Assembly (NCBI RefSeq): GCF_002775205.1 | Contig: NC_036446.1 | Location: 1,210,272-1,274,271, forward strand | Direction: 5' to 3' | Length of the DNA stretch: 64,000 nt | Source: Xiphophorus maculatus | Taxonomy: Eukaryota > Chordata > Actinopteri > Cyprinodontiformes > Poeciliidae | Part shown: positions 35,601-47,600 of the stretch, piece by piece | How positions within the stretch are numbered: position 1 is the stretch's first letter | How the letters are laid out: each line of letters begins with the position of its first letter | The notes under the pieces: generated by a model | Database searches by the model: none | What the model was told of the DNA's origin: nothing | The model's input: the letters and a program-made list of their open reading frames with translations, nothing else | Translations under genes and position numbers: made by a program

Positions 35601-38600
35601 TCTGAAGGACGTTCTGCTGGAGAAGGACAGAGAGATATCCAGCCTGGCCGGGAACATGGCCGAGTACGGCGAGCAGCTCAGCCTGCTGAAGCAGGAGGTC
35701 AAGGAGAAAGAGGAGAGCCTGGTCCAGGTGGAGAACGCTCTGAGGAAGGCTGAGCGGGAAGCTACGATCATCAGGGACTCGCAGAACTCCGACCAGCAAA
35801 CCCTGAACGGCAAAATCACAGAACTGATGGGGAAGCTGAAGGATGCCGAGGCGGAGCTGGAGAAAACCAAAGAGGAAGGAGAATCTAAGGCGGCCGAGGT
35901 GGAGCATCTGCTGAAGCAGGCCGAAGGCGACAAGAAAACCATCCAGGAGCTGCGAGGCGACATCCAGAAGCTGAATGTGAGCCAAAGGAATCATCTCTCC
36001 GAATGCGAGACTCACATCTCCTCCCTGAAGGAGCAGCTCAACGTTTCAGCACAAAAGCTGCAGGAGTCCGAAGGAAAAGTCCTGCAGCTTCAGGACAAAA
36101 ACACGATCAGCGAAAAACTGCAGCAGGAGCTGAAGGATAAGGAACAGGTTCAGGAAAGGGAGCTGAAATCCTCTAAAGACGAGCAAAACACACTTTTAGC
36201 TCAGGTGGAGAAATACGGCAACCAGGTTGAGACATTATCCAGTAGATTAGAGGAGAAACTTGAAGCAATAAGATCTCTGGAAGAGCAAATCAGGACGGCA
36301 GATAAACTGGTGGAAGAGGAGAGGCAGAAGTTTGACTCAGAGAAGGCTAGGTTGAACAATGAGATCCAAAATAAATCTGAAGGCTTCTCCAAAGTCGAGG
36401 AGATCTTAAGAAGCACAGAGACTCAAAAACAAGAGCTGGAGGTAAAACTTAAAGGGCTGAAAGAAGAACTGGAGCTTCAGAGACGCCAAACAGACGAGCT
36501 CCATGAAAGAGTTACATCTGCTCTTCAGCTTAACGGCAGTCTGGAGGAACAGCTTCAGGTCATCACCGAACACAGAGACAAACTGCAGCTGGAAGCAAGC
36601 GAACGCATCAGAGCCGTTTCAGAAGTTACAGCCGAGAGAGATTCCCTCCAGATCCGAATATCTGCGCTGGAGACGCAGCTTTCTGACAGCAACAGAGTCA
36701 TTCAACGGTTGCAGAGAGAGAGAGAGGATTTAAACCAAGTCATAGAGCAAAGCAATAACTCCAACTCAGAGCTCCTGCTGGAAAAAACCAACGAATGTAG
36801 CCGTCTGCTGGAGGCACTTAGGGAGAAGGAGGAGGAGGCGAGCCGGATGAGGCTGCAGGTGGAGAAAACGGAGCGAACCGCCGCTGACCTTCAGTCCAAA
36901 ACCGAAACGCAACAAAGTCTGCTGACGCAGCTGGAGGAGACGCTGTCTCTGCTCCGAGAACAAGAGTCCAGTTTGAAGTCTGGGCTGATGGAGAAGGACC
37001 GGATGCTGAAACAGAAGGAAGAAGAAGAATCCCGGCTGGAAGCTGAAGCTGGATCCCTGAACGAGGAGCTTTCTGAGCTGAAGCACCGACTTAAAGAGCA
37101 GGAGGAAACGTGTCAAACCCACAAAGACCAACTGAACGACAGAAACCAGGCGGTGAAGTCTCTGAACGACCAAGTTAACGTCTTCAGAGAAAATACCAGA
37201 AAACTGGAATCTGAGGCGGAGTGGAGGAAAACTAAACTGGATGATTTAAATTCCCACCTCCAGACTCTCACCGAGGAAAACCAGAACCTCCGCTTCGCCT
37301 GTGAATCCAAAGAAAACCAGATTTCTCAACAAAGACAGACTGTTTCTGAGCTTACCCAACAACTGGAAGCATCTGCTGAGCAGAACTCCCAGATCAGGAC
37401 TCAGATTATCAATCTGACGGCTGATAATCAGAGATTACAGGAAGAGTTAGGGAAAAACAGCCAACTGGTTTCTGACTTAGCAGCCGAGAAAAGTTTCCTC
37501 CAGGAAAAAGCTTCCAGCCTCGAAAACCAAATCCAAGACAATCAGAAAACAATCAGCGCTCTGACCGATGAGAAAGAGGAGCTGAGGAAGATCCTGACTG
37601 AAAGCCAAGAGTCAAACTCTGCAGGTCTGCTGGAGAAGACAAATGAATGCGCTCGTCTGTCCAGATCGCTGCGGGAGACGGAGGAACACCTCCAGAGTTT
37701 ACAGGAGCAGGTCAGTCAGCTGAAAGACACGGAGAAAACCATCTCTGAGCAGAGAACCCAGCTGGAGGCCCGGCAGAACCAGCTGCTGCAGCTCCAGGAC
37801 ACCGTGTCCATGCTGCAGGAGCAGGGCTCGGTTCTGAAGGCCGCGCTGATGGAGAAAGACTCCACGCTCAACCAGACGGCAGAGGAATGTCGAGTTTATC
37901 AGAACGAGCTTCTGACTCAGAGAGAGCTGGCGTCGAAGCTGCAGGAAGAAGCCGAGTCAGTCAGGAGAGAAACGTGTGAGATGCGACAGCAGCTGGAGCA
38001 GAAAGAGCAGGCCTTCCAGGAGGTCACTCACCAGCTCCAGAGTCAGAGAGAGGAGCTGAAGAAACGCAGCGAGTCAGTGTTTTCACTGAGCAGTCAGATC
38101 GGAGCCATGAACCAGAGCGCCGCAGAGATGGAGGCGGAGATCTCCAGTTTAAAAGCTTCCCTGCAGAAACTCTCTGCAGAGAATGAGCAGCAGCTGCAGC
38201 AGAGCGAGGCCGAGGTGACCGACCTGAGGGACGGCATGCAGGCGCTGACGGACCAGAACTGCAGGCTGAAGGCTGAGCTGCAGAAAATGGCGAGCGAGCT
38301 GGAGCTCATCAGCAGACTGAGAGCAGAAATCTCAGACAGAGAGAAGGAGCTCAGAAATGTCCAGTCAGAGGCGGAGACGATGAGATCCACCATGCAGGAA
38401 AAGGATGAAAACCTGGAGAAACTGCAAGCTTTTATCCAGCAGCAGGACCAACAGCTGAAGCAGATCAAAGATCACAACGACACTCTGCAAAAACAGCTGT
38501 CAGAGCTGCAGGAGACGACCTCCAACCTCAGAGGTCAGGTAGAAACTCTGACCTCAGAGTCAGGTGTGCTGAAAGACGCCCTGGAGAAGAAGGAGCAGTT

Positions 38601-41600
38601 GAGCCTTGAGTATCAGAGTCACTCGACCGCCACCGTGGAGAACCTCAACTCCCATCTGCAAGGCAAAGAGGCCGAGTGCGACAGCCTGAAAGAGAGGATA
38701 TCTCACCTGGAGGAATCCGTCTCTAAGCTCAGCAGCTCCCTGCAGGTCCAGGCCTCTGAGGCGGAACGACTCAGGGCGGCTTTGGGAGAAAAAGATGCTG
38801 CCCTCCTGGAGCGATCCCGCTCTGTGGAGGAAGCTCAGAGGAGAGCCGACGAGGCTTCGCTCTTCAAGTCGCAGTTCATGGAAAGCACAGAGATGGCGTC
38901 CCAGCTGCAGAGTCGGAACCAGCTGCTGTCTGCCGAGTCTGAAAACCTGAAGAGGTCAGCAGAGGAGACGCAGCGCGCCTTCACCAACCTACAGGAAAAG
39001 TACGCCCAATCCCTGGAGGAGCTGCAGGACGTCAGGAAGCGCCTTGCTGAACGGACAGAGGAGGTCGACGACCTTCGAGCACAAATGGACGATTCCAGCA
39101 GAGGGCGCCAGACGGCAGAAACCACCGTGGAGACTCTGAGGACGGAGGTGTCTCTGATCAGGGACAAGCTGGACAGAAGCCAAGCCTTGAACTCCAGCCT
39201 GTCCAAAGAGAAAGAGGACGCCCATCAGGCAAGTGTAACTCAGCTGACGGTTGAAATAGAAAGACTTAAATCCCAACATCTTCAGGTCGCAGAGCAGATG
39301 AACGCTCTGACCGAGAACCTGGAGCAGAGAGAGATGGCTCTTCACGCAATAAACAACCAGTACGGCGCTCAGGCCAAGCAGGCGGCGCAGCTGATCTCAG
39401 AGATGCAGAAACTGGAAGAGCGCAACAAGAGTCTGAGCGAGGAGCTGCTGCTGTCCAGGGAGGAGCACCGCAAGCTGCAGGCGGAGAGGGAAGAGCTGGA
39501 GCAGAGCCTACAAGCCAAGGTTAGTGCCAAAGACGAAGAACTGTCTCAGTTGAAAGAAAACATACAAAAAATAGAGCAGATTCTGCAGGACTCTGAGAAG
39601 GAGTGGCTGTCGCTGCTGGACAGGGAGAAGCAGGACAAGAGTCTGCTCACAGAACAATTAGAACGTCTCAAAACTGAAATGAAATCCAAAGATGTTAAAG
39701 TTAATGCTTTGAAGGAAGACTTAGACGGTTTGCAGGACAGATTAGCAGAGGCATCAGCTGCAGTCATGCAAGGTTCAGACCAGCTGAGCGCTAAAGAGCT
39801 GGAGGCATCGGCATCCAGAGTCCAGCTGGAGGGAGTTCTGGCTTCCATCCGGGAGAGGGAGGATGAGAACCGGAGCCTGCAGCAGGCGCTATCAGCTGCA
39901 GACAACGAGCTACGAAGAATTCTGAAAAACAACACTGAAACGGACTCTTCTGATAGATCTGCTGCAGTAAACCAAGAAGAATCATCACTACAAGTCTTGA
40001 TAAAGAAGGTACACGAGAGTCATCAAGCTGAGATAAATGCTGTGGAAAGAGACCTGGCTGAAACTGCTGCACAGCTGCAGAATCAAAGGAGCAGCGATGA
40101 GAAGAAACAGGAAGCTCTGGAGAATTTACAGGCTCAGTTTCATGCAGAGCTGCAGAAGAACACATCCTTAGATGAACAGATGAGCTGCATGAGCCTCCAG
40201 GTCAGCCAGCAGAAGGAGCTGCTCTCCTCTCTCAGCCAGCAGCTGAAGGATAAAGACGCCTCCATCGCTCAGCTCATCGAGTCCGCCTCAAACGAGAGGC
40301 TGAAGCTGGTGGAGGAAAACGCCTCCCTGTCAGCGCAGCTGGAGAACATGGAGCGTGCTCAGCAGGAGATTTCTCTGCAGCTACAGGAACAACTTTCATG
40401 TTTTCAGAAGGAGAACTCTGAGAAGCTTCAGCTCAGAAAGGAAGCAGAGGATCTGCAGAAGGAGCTTTCTGCTGCATCCAAAGAGAAGGAAACCATGAAG
40501 AAGAAACTTCAGGCTGCTCTGGTTGTGAGAAAAGATCTGCTGAAAAGGATTGATGAGTATGAGAAGCAAAAGGAAGAAGGACAGAACAATAAAATGTATG
40601 TTTTGCAGGAAAAGTTGAATGAAATGAAACAAACGTATGAAGAAAAAATTTCTGTTCTTGACGCGGAGAGACTTGAACACAAAGCAGTTGGTGAAAGAGC
40701 TGCAGAGCAATTACAATCCGAAAAACAAATGCTGCAGAGGACATTAATGGAAAAAGAGGAGAGCTTGTGTGACGCTTTAGAGAAAGTCAAGGAGAAAAAC
40801 TCTGTCATTGAGGAGCTTCAGTCCAGAGCAGAAGACATCGAACGAGAAAGAAACAATTTGATACAGAAACTAGAGGAGCTTCAGAACGAAACGAAGACAT
40901 TCCAGGACGAGCTGAAGGACAAGTCTTCCTCCGCTGCTGCAGATCTGGAGGTGGAGCGGGCACAGATGAAGCAAGAAAAAGCTGCTCTGCAGAAAAAGGC
41001 CCAGGCTGCACTGCTGGCACGCAAGGAAACACTAAAGAAGGCTCAAGAAAATGAGAAGAAACTTACTCAAGAGCTATCTGAGCTGAAAGAGAAGCACGAG
41101 GCTCTCTTAGCGCAACACCAGCTGCAGGCAGAGGAGCTGGATGAGCTCCATAAAACTTCTACCTCTTATCTAGATGAAGCGAACTCCTTAAGACGGCTCA
41201 TCGAGGAGAAGGACAAAACTCTGCAAGATGTCAAAGTGTCTCTGGAAACCATGAGGTCCAGGTTTGAGAGCATTTCTCTTGAAATGGCTGATAAAAACGA
41301 AGCTTTTGCTCAGGTTGAAGAAAGAGAAGCTGCTTTAAAGTCGACTTTGCAGAGAGTTCAGAGCGACCTGGAGAAAGCTCAGGCAGAAGTAGAACGGAAA
41401 ACCCACGAGATGGAGAAATATCAAGCTGGGCATCAGGAGAATCAGGAGTTATTGGACAGAACTGTGACTTTAGAGAACCAACTCCAGGAAGAGAAGCGAG
41501 CAAACGAGGAAAAGCTTCACATGTTAATGAAAGAAAAGGAAGCCATGTTGGAGCAAAGCAATCAGCTGAGAACTCAACTGGACGAAGCAGTTGGTTTGCT

Positions 41601-44600
41601 TTCACAGAAATCTTCAGAGTATTTAGCAATCCAAAAGACGTTAACAGAAACGGAGAAAGAAAAAGATGTTTTGGTTAAAGAAACTGAAAAGGTGAAGCTA
41701 AACTTCACAGAAATCCAACAAGAAATGGAGTTTTTGAAGAAGGATAAAGAAAACTTGGACAGGTTTATCGGTGAGCTGAAAGGTGAAATGGCTGCACTGA
41801 AACTGCAGAATGTAAAGGAGAAAGATGAAGTCAACAGAGACCATGTTGCTTACTCTTGCAATTGTGCAGAAAACTTTGAAGTGAAACTGAAGGAGAAAGA
41901 TGAAGCTTTGTCAGTGTCTCAGGCTCAAGTTTCAGAGAAAGATCAACTAATCACTTCACTGGAGCTGCAGCTGGTTCACCAAATCAAAATGCATGAAGTC
42001 ACAGTTGAAAAGGTGAGAACCGAAGCTGAGGGGCTTCAGAGATCCCAAGAAGATAACCAAACCAAACTTCTAACCAGGAAACTTCAAGCAGCTTTAGTTT
42101 CCAGAAAAGATCTGATGAAGGAAAACGCCTCGCTGAAGGAAGAAGTTGAGAAGTTGTCTGCTCAACAGGAAGCAAAGGAAGCAGAGTACCTGGATCTGAA
42201 GTCATCCCTGTTGAAGCTGAAGCATCAGAACGTGGAGCTGGAAGGTTCTGCATCATCTGTCCTCAAAGAAAGAGACGCGCTGGTCGCTGATGTTGATTGC
42301 ATCTTGAACGACAACCGCAGCCTGTCTGCAGCCTGCGACAGTTTGAAGTCAACCATCGAGAGCATCACACAGCAGAAACAGGCCTTCTCCTGCCAGCTCG
42401 AGTCGCTCAAAGACTCCCAAACCGAGGAGCTGACCAAATGGAAGTCAAAGCATGCTGAGCTGAAGCAAGAGTATGAGTCTCTGCTGCAAGCGTACGAAAA
42501 CGTGAGCAGTGAGATGGACAAGATGAGGCAGCTGTTGGAAGGAGCCAAGAGAGAGCGTCAGGAAGCTCTGAAAAGAATCCATGATCAGGAGACCCAGAAG
42601 GAGATCCTGGAAAAGCGAGCCCAAGCGGCGGAGGAGGAAAATGAGAGGATTAAAGAGAAGATGCACAAATTCTCCAAAGAGAAACGCCAGAAGATCGAGA
42701 ACCTGGAGGAAGAGAATCAGAATCTTCAAAAGCAAATCTCACAGCTTGATGGAAACCAGGAGGTGGCGGTGTCCGAACTAAGAGACACAAACCGGCACCT
42801 GGAGGCAGAGATTTCCCAACTTGGAGAGAAACTCTCAGCGATTCAGGCAGAAAACATCCAGCTGGCTGAAAAACTAGAAGCAGCGAGTTGTTCTCTGGAG
42901 GAGAAGAACTTGGAATCAAACAACAACGCAAACAATATGCAGCTGAAGCTCGATGAAGCTCTCAGTTTGAATAACTCACTGACGGCGCAAATTGAAGCAC
43001 AGAAAACAGAACTGAGCTCTCAGCTGGAAATAAGCAATCTGCTGCAAAAGGAGAAGGCGGATCTTTCTGAAAGACTAAAAGAAATCCAGAAGAAGCTGGA
43101 GCTGGAGCTGGGAAGGCGAGATGATGGGATCAAAGAGCTCCGAGATATTCTCAACAAGCACAACCAGGAGACGATCAGTCTGAACGAGAAGGTCCGAATC
43201 CTGGAGGACGACAAGACACTGCTGCAGGAGGAGCTGGAGAATACCCAAGAGATTTCGGACAAGGTGAAAAACGAGAATGAATATTTGGAAACTGTGATCC
43301 TGAAGAATTCAGAAAGAATTGATGAGTTGACAGAGTCCGTCAATGTCCTGCAAACCCAGAACGCTCAGCTGACGGCGCAGCTTACATCGAGCAGGGAGAT
43401 GAGCGATCAGGTCTGTCGAGAAAAAGAGCAGGAGCAGCTCAAGTTGGTTAGAGAGTTTGAAGAGAAACTCAAGACTGTTCAGAGAGGCAGCGAGGGATCC
43501 AAGAACGTGAAGAAGGAGCTGCAAGAGCTGCTGAAAGAAAAGCACCAGGAGATAAATCAGCTCCAACAAAACTGCATCCGGTACCAAGAGGTGATTCTAG
43601 ATCTGGAAAACTCCCTGAAGAGTTCACAGTCAACCTGTGAACATTTGGAGAAAGAGCTGAAGAAGAACTCTGAGAAGATGTCGGCATCGGAGGAGAGTAG
43701 TAAGAGACTCGAATCCGAGTCGGTAAATATCAGGAAGCTTCTCCAGGAGGCAGAGGAAAAGATCACAAGTACCGAGTCTGAAAGGGAACAGCTGGCTCTT
43801 CAGATATCCCAGAGCGTTAAACAGATAGAGGAAACTAAATCGTCACAACATATTGAAGAAACACAAAGACAATCCTTCATACAGAATCAGCTACAGCAAC
43901 AAGTTGACGAGCTGAAGAATCTGAGAGAGAAGGAAAATGAAAGAGTGGATGAACTGATCCAGGAGTTGCACTCTAAAGATCTCCAGATAAACACCCTGAG
44001 GAGAGCGGTTGAGACCAGCGAAGCCAAGCTTTCTGCTCTGACTTCCACTCCACATGGGGCTGACACCTCCAGACTCTGGGATGATTTGTACCAGAAGAGC
44101 CTCCATCAGAAAGACAAGCAACTGCTGGAACAAGGGTCAACCATCACAAGGTTCCTGGAGGATCTGAGGAAGAAAGAAAAGGAAGTGAATGAACTTCGAG
44201 TGGCTAAACTAAGACTGGAAAGGACGTTGAATGAGTACTCAGTTGCTGCCGCCGCTCATCAGCGCCAGATGTTTATAGTAAGCGCAACCAACGCTGAAGT
44301 GAGTGAGAATTTGGAGCTCATGACTGTTCAGGTGAAGGAACTCAGTGGTCGAGTGGAAAGATTGGAGCAAGAGAAGAACGGTCTGAACCGACAGCTGGCA
44401 GAGAGAGAGGACGAGCTCTCCCAGCTGCAGCCTCGTCTTCAGCAGATGGAGAAGCTCAATGCTGACACAGAAGCTCAGCTGCACCTTTTACAGACCGAAC
44501 GGGACAGAATTCAGGCTGACTTTGACAAGCAGCTGGGCATTGCAATTCAACTGAAAACACTCCTTCAGGGCAAAGATGCCGAGATCTCCTCCCTGCTTTC

Positions 44601-47600
44601 CTGCAAAGATGGCCAGATGTCTGGGTATCTGGAGCAACTCCAGGCTAACTATCACAACCAGGTGTCTGTTTACGAAGACAGACTCACGTCGTCACGCTAC
44701 CAAAGGGAAAGGTTGGACAAAGACATAAGAGGACTTCAGGCTAAGGTCAAAAGTCTTGAAATTCAGGTGAGCAGATCCGTTCAAGAAAAGGAACAGATGG
44801 AGATGAAGATCGAGTCATTGAAGAACTCGATGGTGTCTTTACAGAGCGAACGGGAGCGGCTGATGTCTGAATACAGAGTACTAGAGGCAAAGAGTCAGTT
44901 GGGGCTGAAGGATGAAGGAGGTTCCCATGATGGTGAGGGCGGTGCAAGCAAAGGCTTTAAGCATGAAATCAGAAAGTTGTTGCATCAAATGGATGATCTG
45001 AACTCTGAGAACGCCATGCTCAGGGCTCAGCTGGTGCGCTACCGAGAGGATTTAAATCAGGTACTGTCCCTGAAAGACAACCAGGTGAAGGTTCTGCTTC
45101 AGAAGCAGCAGGATGTGATCAAAAACCTGGAAATCCAGAAGGCTTCCACTGAAAAGCTTCTCAGAGATTCTCGGCTGGAACTCCAAGAGAAACAAGAAGA
45201 CAGTAATGCAATTAAAACAGAGAATGAAGAACTCAAGGGTAAAGTCTCCAAACTGGAAGCTGAAAGAGTGACGACTAACGAGGGCAGGGTCATTGCCAGT
45301 TTACAGGACGCCGTGGCGGCCAAGGCGTCTGAATGTAGCGACCTCCAGCAGAAACTGCTCTCCCAGAAAGCATCGGTCGATGAGCTCAAAAGCAAAATGC
45401 AACAGTTGGAAGATGAGACTGACAAAAAACTTGCTGAAGCTGAAGATAAATACAACAGTGAGCTGGACACCTTCGAGCGGGAGGTGGAGATGATGAGAAA
45501 CGAGCGTGAGACGGCAGATCAAAGAGTGGCGGAGCTCGCCAAAGATTTGCTGGATTTGGAGCAGCAGTTAGCTGAAGCTAAATCACAAAACAAAGACCTG
45601 AAGGCTCAGAATGAGTCTCTGTGCAAAGCCATGGCTGCCCTGCAGAATGACCGAGACCAGCTCATCGAGGACTTCAAGACCCTCAGGAACAGGTACGACG
45701 AAGAACTCCAGCAGAGTCAGGTGGCTCTGAACAAGGTTGAGCGCAGTCTGCAGGACGCGTCTTCAGACCTGGCCGGATATGCTAAAGAAAGAGACATCCT
45801 TGTTCTCAAATTAAAAGCTGTAGAGGGCAAAGATGCACACGAGGAGCTGAGCAAGTTGTTGGAGGAACTATCGAAGTCCCTGTCAGAGAAGGAACGAGAG
45901 CTGAAACAGGTGGTTCTGGAAAATAACGCATACAGCAGGCAGCTGTCTGCGTTCTCCAGATCCATGGCCAGCCTGCAGAATGACCGCGACCGGCTGCTGG
46001 ATGAGCTGGCTGGAGCCAAAAGAGTGGCTGAATCCAAACACGGGTCGAGTGCAGAGATGGTTCTCAGCCCAACCTTGGAGAAAGAAAAAGCCGTCGGTGC
46101 CTTGGAAGATGAGAATGATGGACTGGTAAGTGGAGTCATCACCTTGATATTGGTTTGACTGCTGGATCATTAGATGTTGTTTAACTACTGGATCAGTGTG
46201 GGTTGCCTTATGATTGCCTGTTGCTTTTCTAAAAGTTGCCTGTTAGTTGGTTGTTGGTTTTCTGGTGATTGACTGTCAGTTTTCTGCTGGTTGCTTTAAT
46301 TTTGATGGTTGGCTGTCGGTTTTTTATTGGTTGCCTGTTGGTTTTCTGTTTGCTGCTTTTATATTGATTGACTTTTTGTTTTTTGTTGGTTTGCTACTAG
46401 TTTTAACTGTCTGTTGGTTTTCTATTGGTTGGCTGTGTTTTGCTACTTGCCTTCTCATTTTCAGTTAGTTGCTTGTTGATTAACTGATGGTTGATGGATT
46501 TCCTGTGTTTGTTTAAAAGGACATTCGGACAAATGCCTTAAGTTGCCCTGATTTCTTTTCTATGTTATCATATTTCTGCGTAGCTTGTTGATGATCTGTG
46601 ACATGACTCTATGTCTGCAGGTGAAGGACATGAAATCTGATGAGCTCCACCAGTCTACCAGCAGCTATCAGCAAAACGCTGCACATCTGAGGTAAAACAC
46701 CATCCTGCTTATGGATCAAAATCCAATTTTAGAGGGATTTACGCCTGGACTGGAAAATCATTGGAGTGTTTTCATTTTAATCTGTTTCCTACATTCAGAA
46801 AGCCTTGAAAATAACCCTGAAATCATTCTGCTTCTTCATAAAAACTATTTTTTTCTAGCTTCATGGCTTTTTTAGTGCAGTTACAGATATTAAGAATGAT
46901 TTTTTTCATTCTTGCTGTTTAGGTCTGAAGCTGAGAGGAAGGACACCCTGCCCATTAAAGTAAGCTGCTCTTCTAAAATACATTTCTATTCTTTCCAAAT
47001 CAAGCATCTACATCAGTAGCTCTTCATTCTATCACATGATTTTTTTAGAACCTTTCATTGAACTTTGAATGTTTTTCAGTCATTTTTATCCTTTTTCTTG
47101 TTTCCTCTGACTCCTTAAAGTTGAGCCTAAAGTAATGAAACAACTGAGGAACTTTATGGGGTTTTTATTTAACCTTGGATGCTTAGTGACAATATGAGTT
47201 CATTTCTAGTAAAAACACTAAATAATCCAGTTTTTTTTTCCATTCATGCAGAAGGAAACGGCTGCGCTGGCAGGCCAGAGCAGCCAGGAGGCGGCAGTGA
47301 GTCGGTTAGAGGCTGAGAAGATGCAGCTCTACAGAGACCTGCAGCGCTGCGTTTATGAGATCCAGCAGCGGGACCAGTACTTCCATCAGCTCAACACCAA
47401 GGTAGGAAACAGCCCGGCTCCTCTGGAGGCCATTCACAGCTGCCAGTCAAACCAAAGTCGAGATCTTCTGAGAGACGACCTGCTTCTCATCCACCTTCAT
47501 CCCTCGTCTTCCTCTCTGAAGCTGCAGCAGGCGGTGGAGGAGAAAGCTGCGGTCGCAGGCCAGCTGAGGGCCGTTTCCCAAACGCTCAGGGACAGCCAGA

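Noticed and set aside
35251-36015. 254-residue - strand open frame at the start of the giant golgb1 exon
   Set aside because: It is the leucine- and glutamine-rich reverse shadow of coiled-coil coding sequence and extends past the acceptor into the intron. Many similar reverse frames occur along the exon.
46247-46468. 73-residue hydrophobic open frame after the giant exon
   Set aside because: Its apparent membrane segments come from translating a G/T-rich repeat in an intron.
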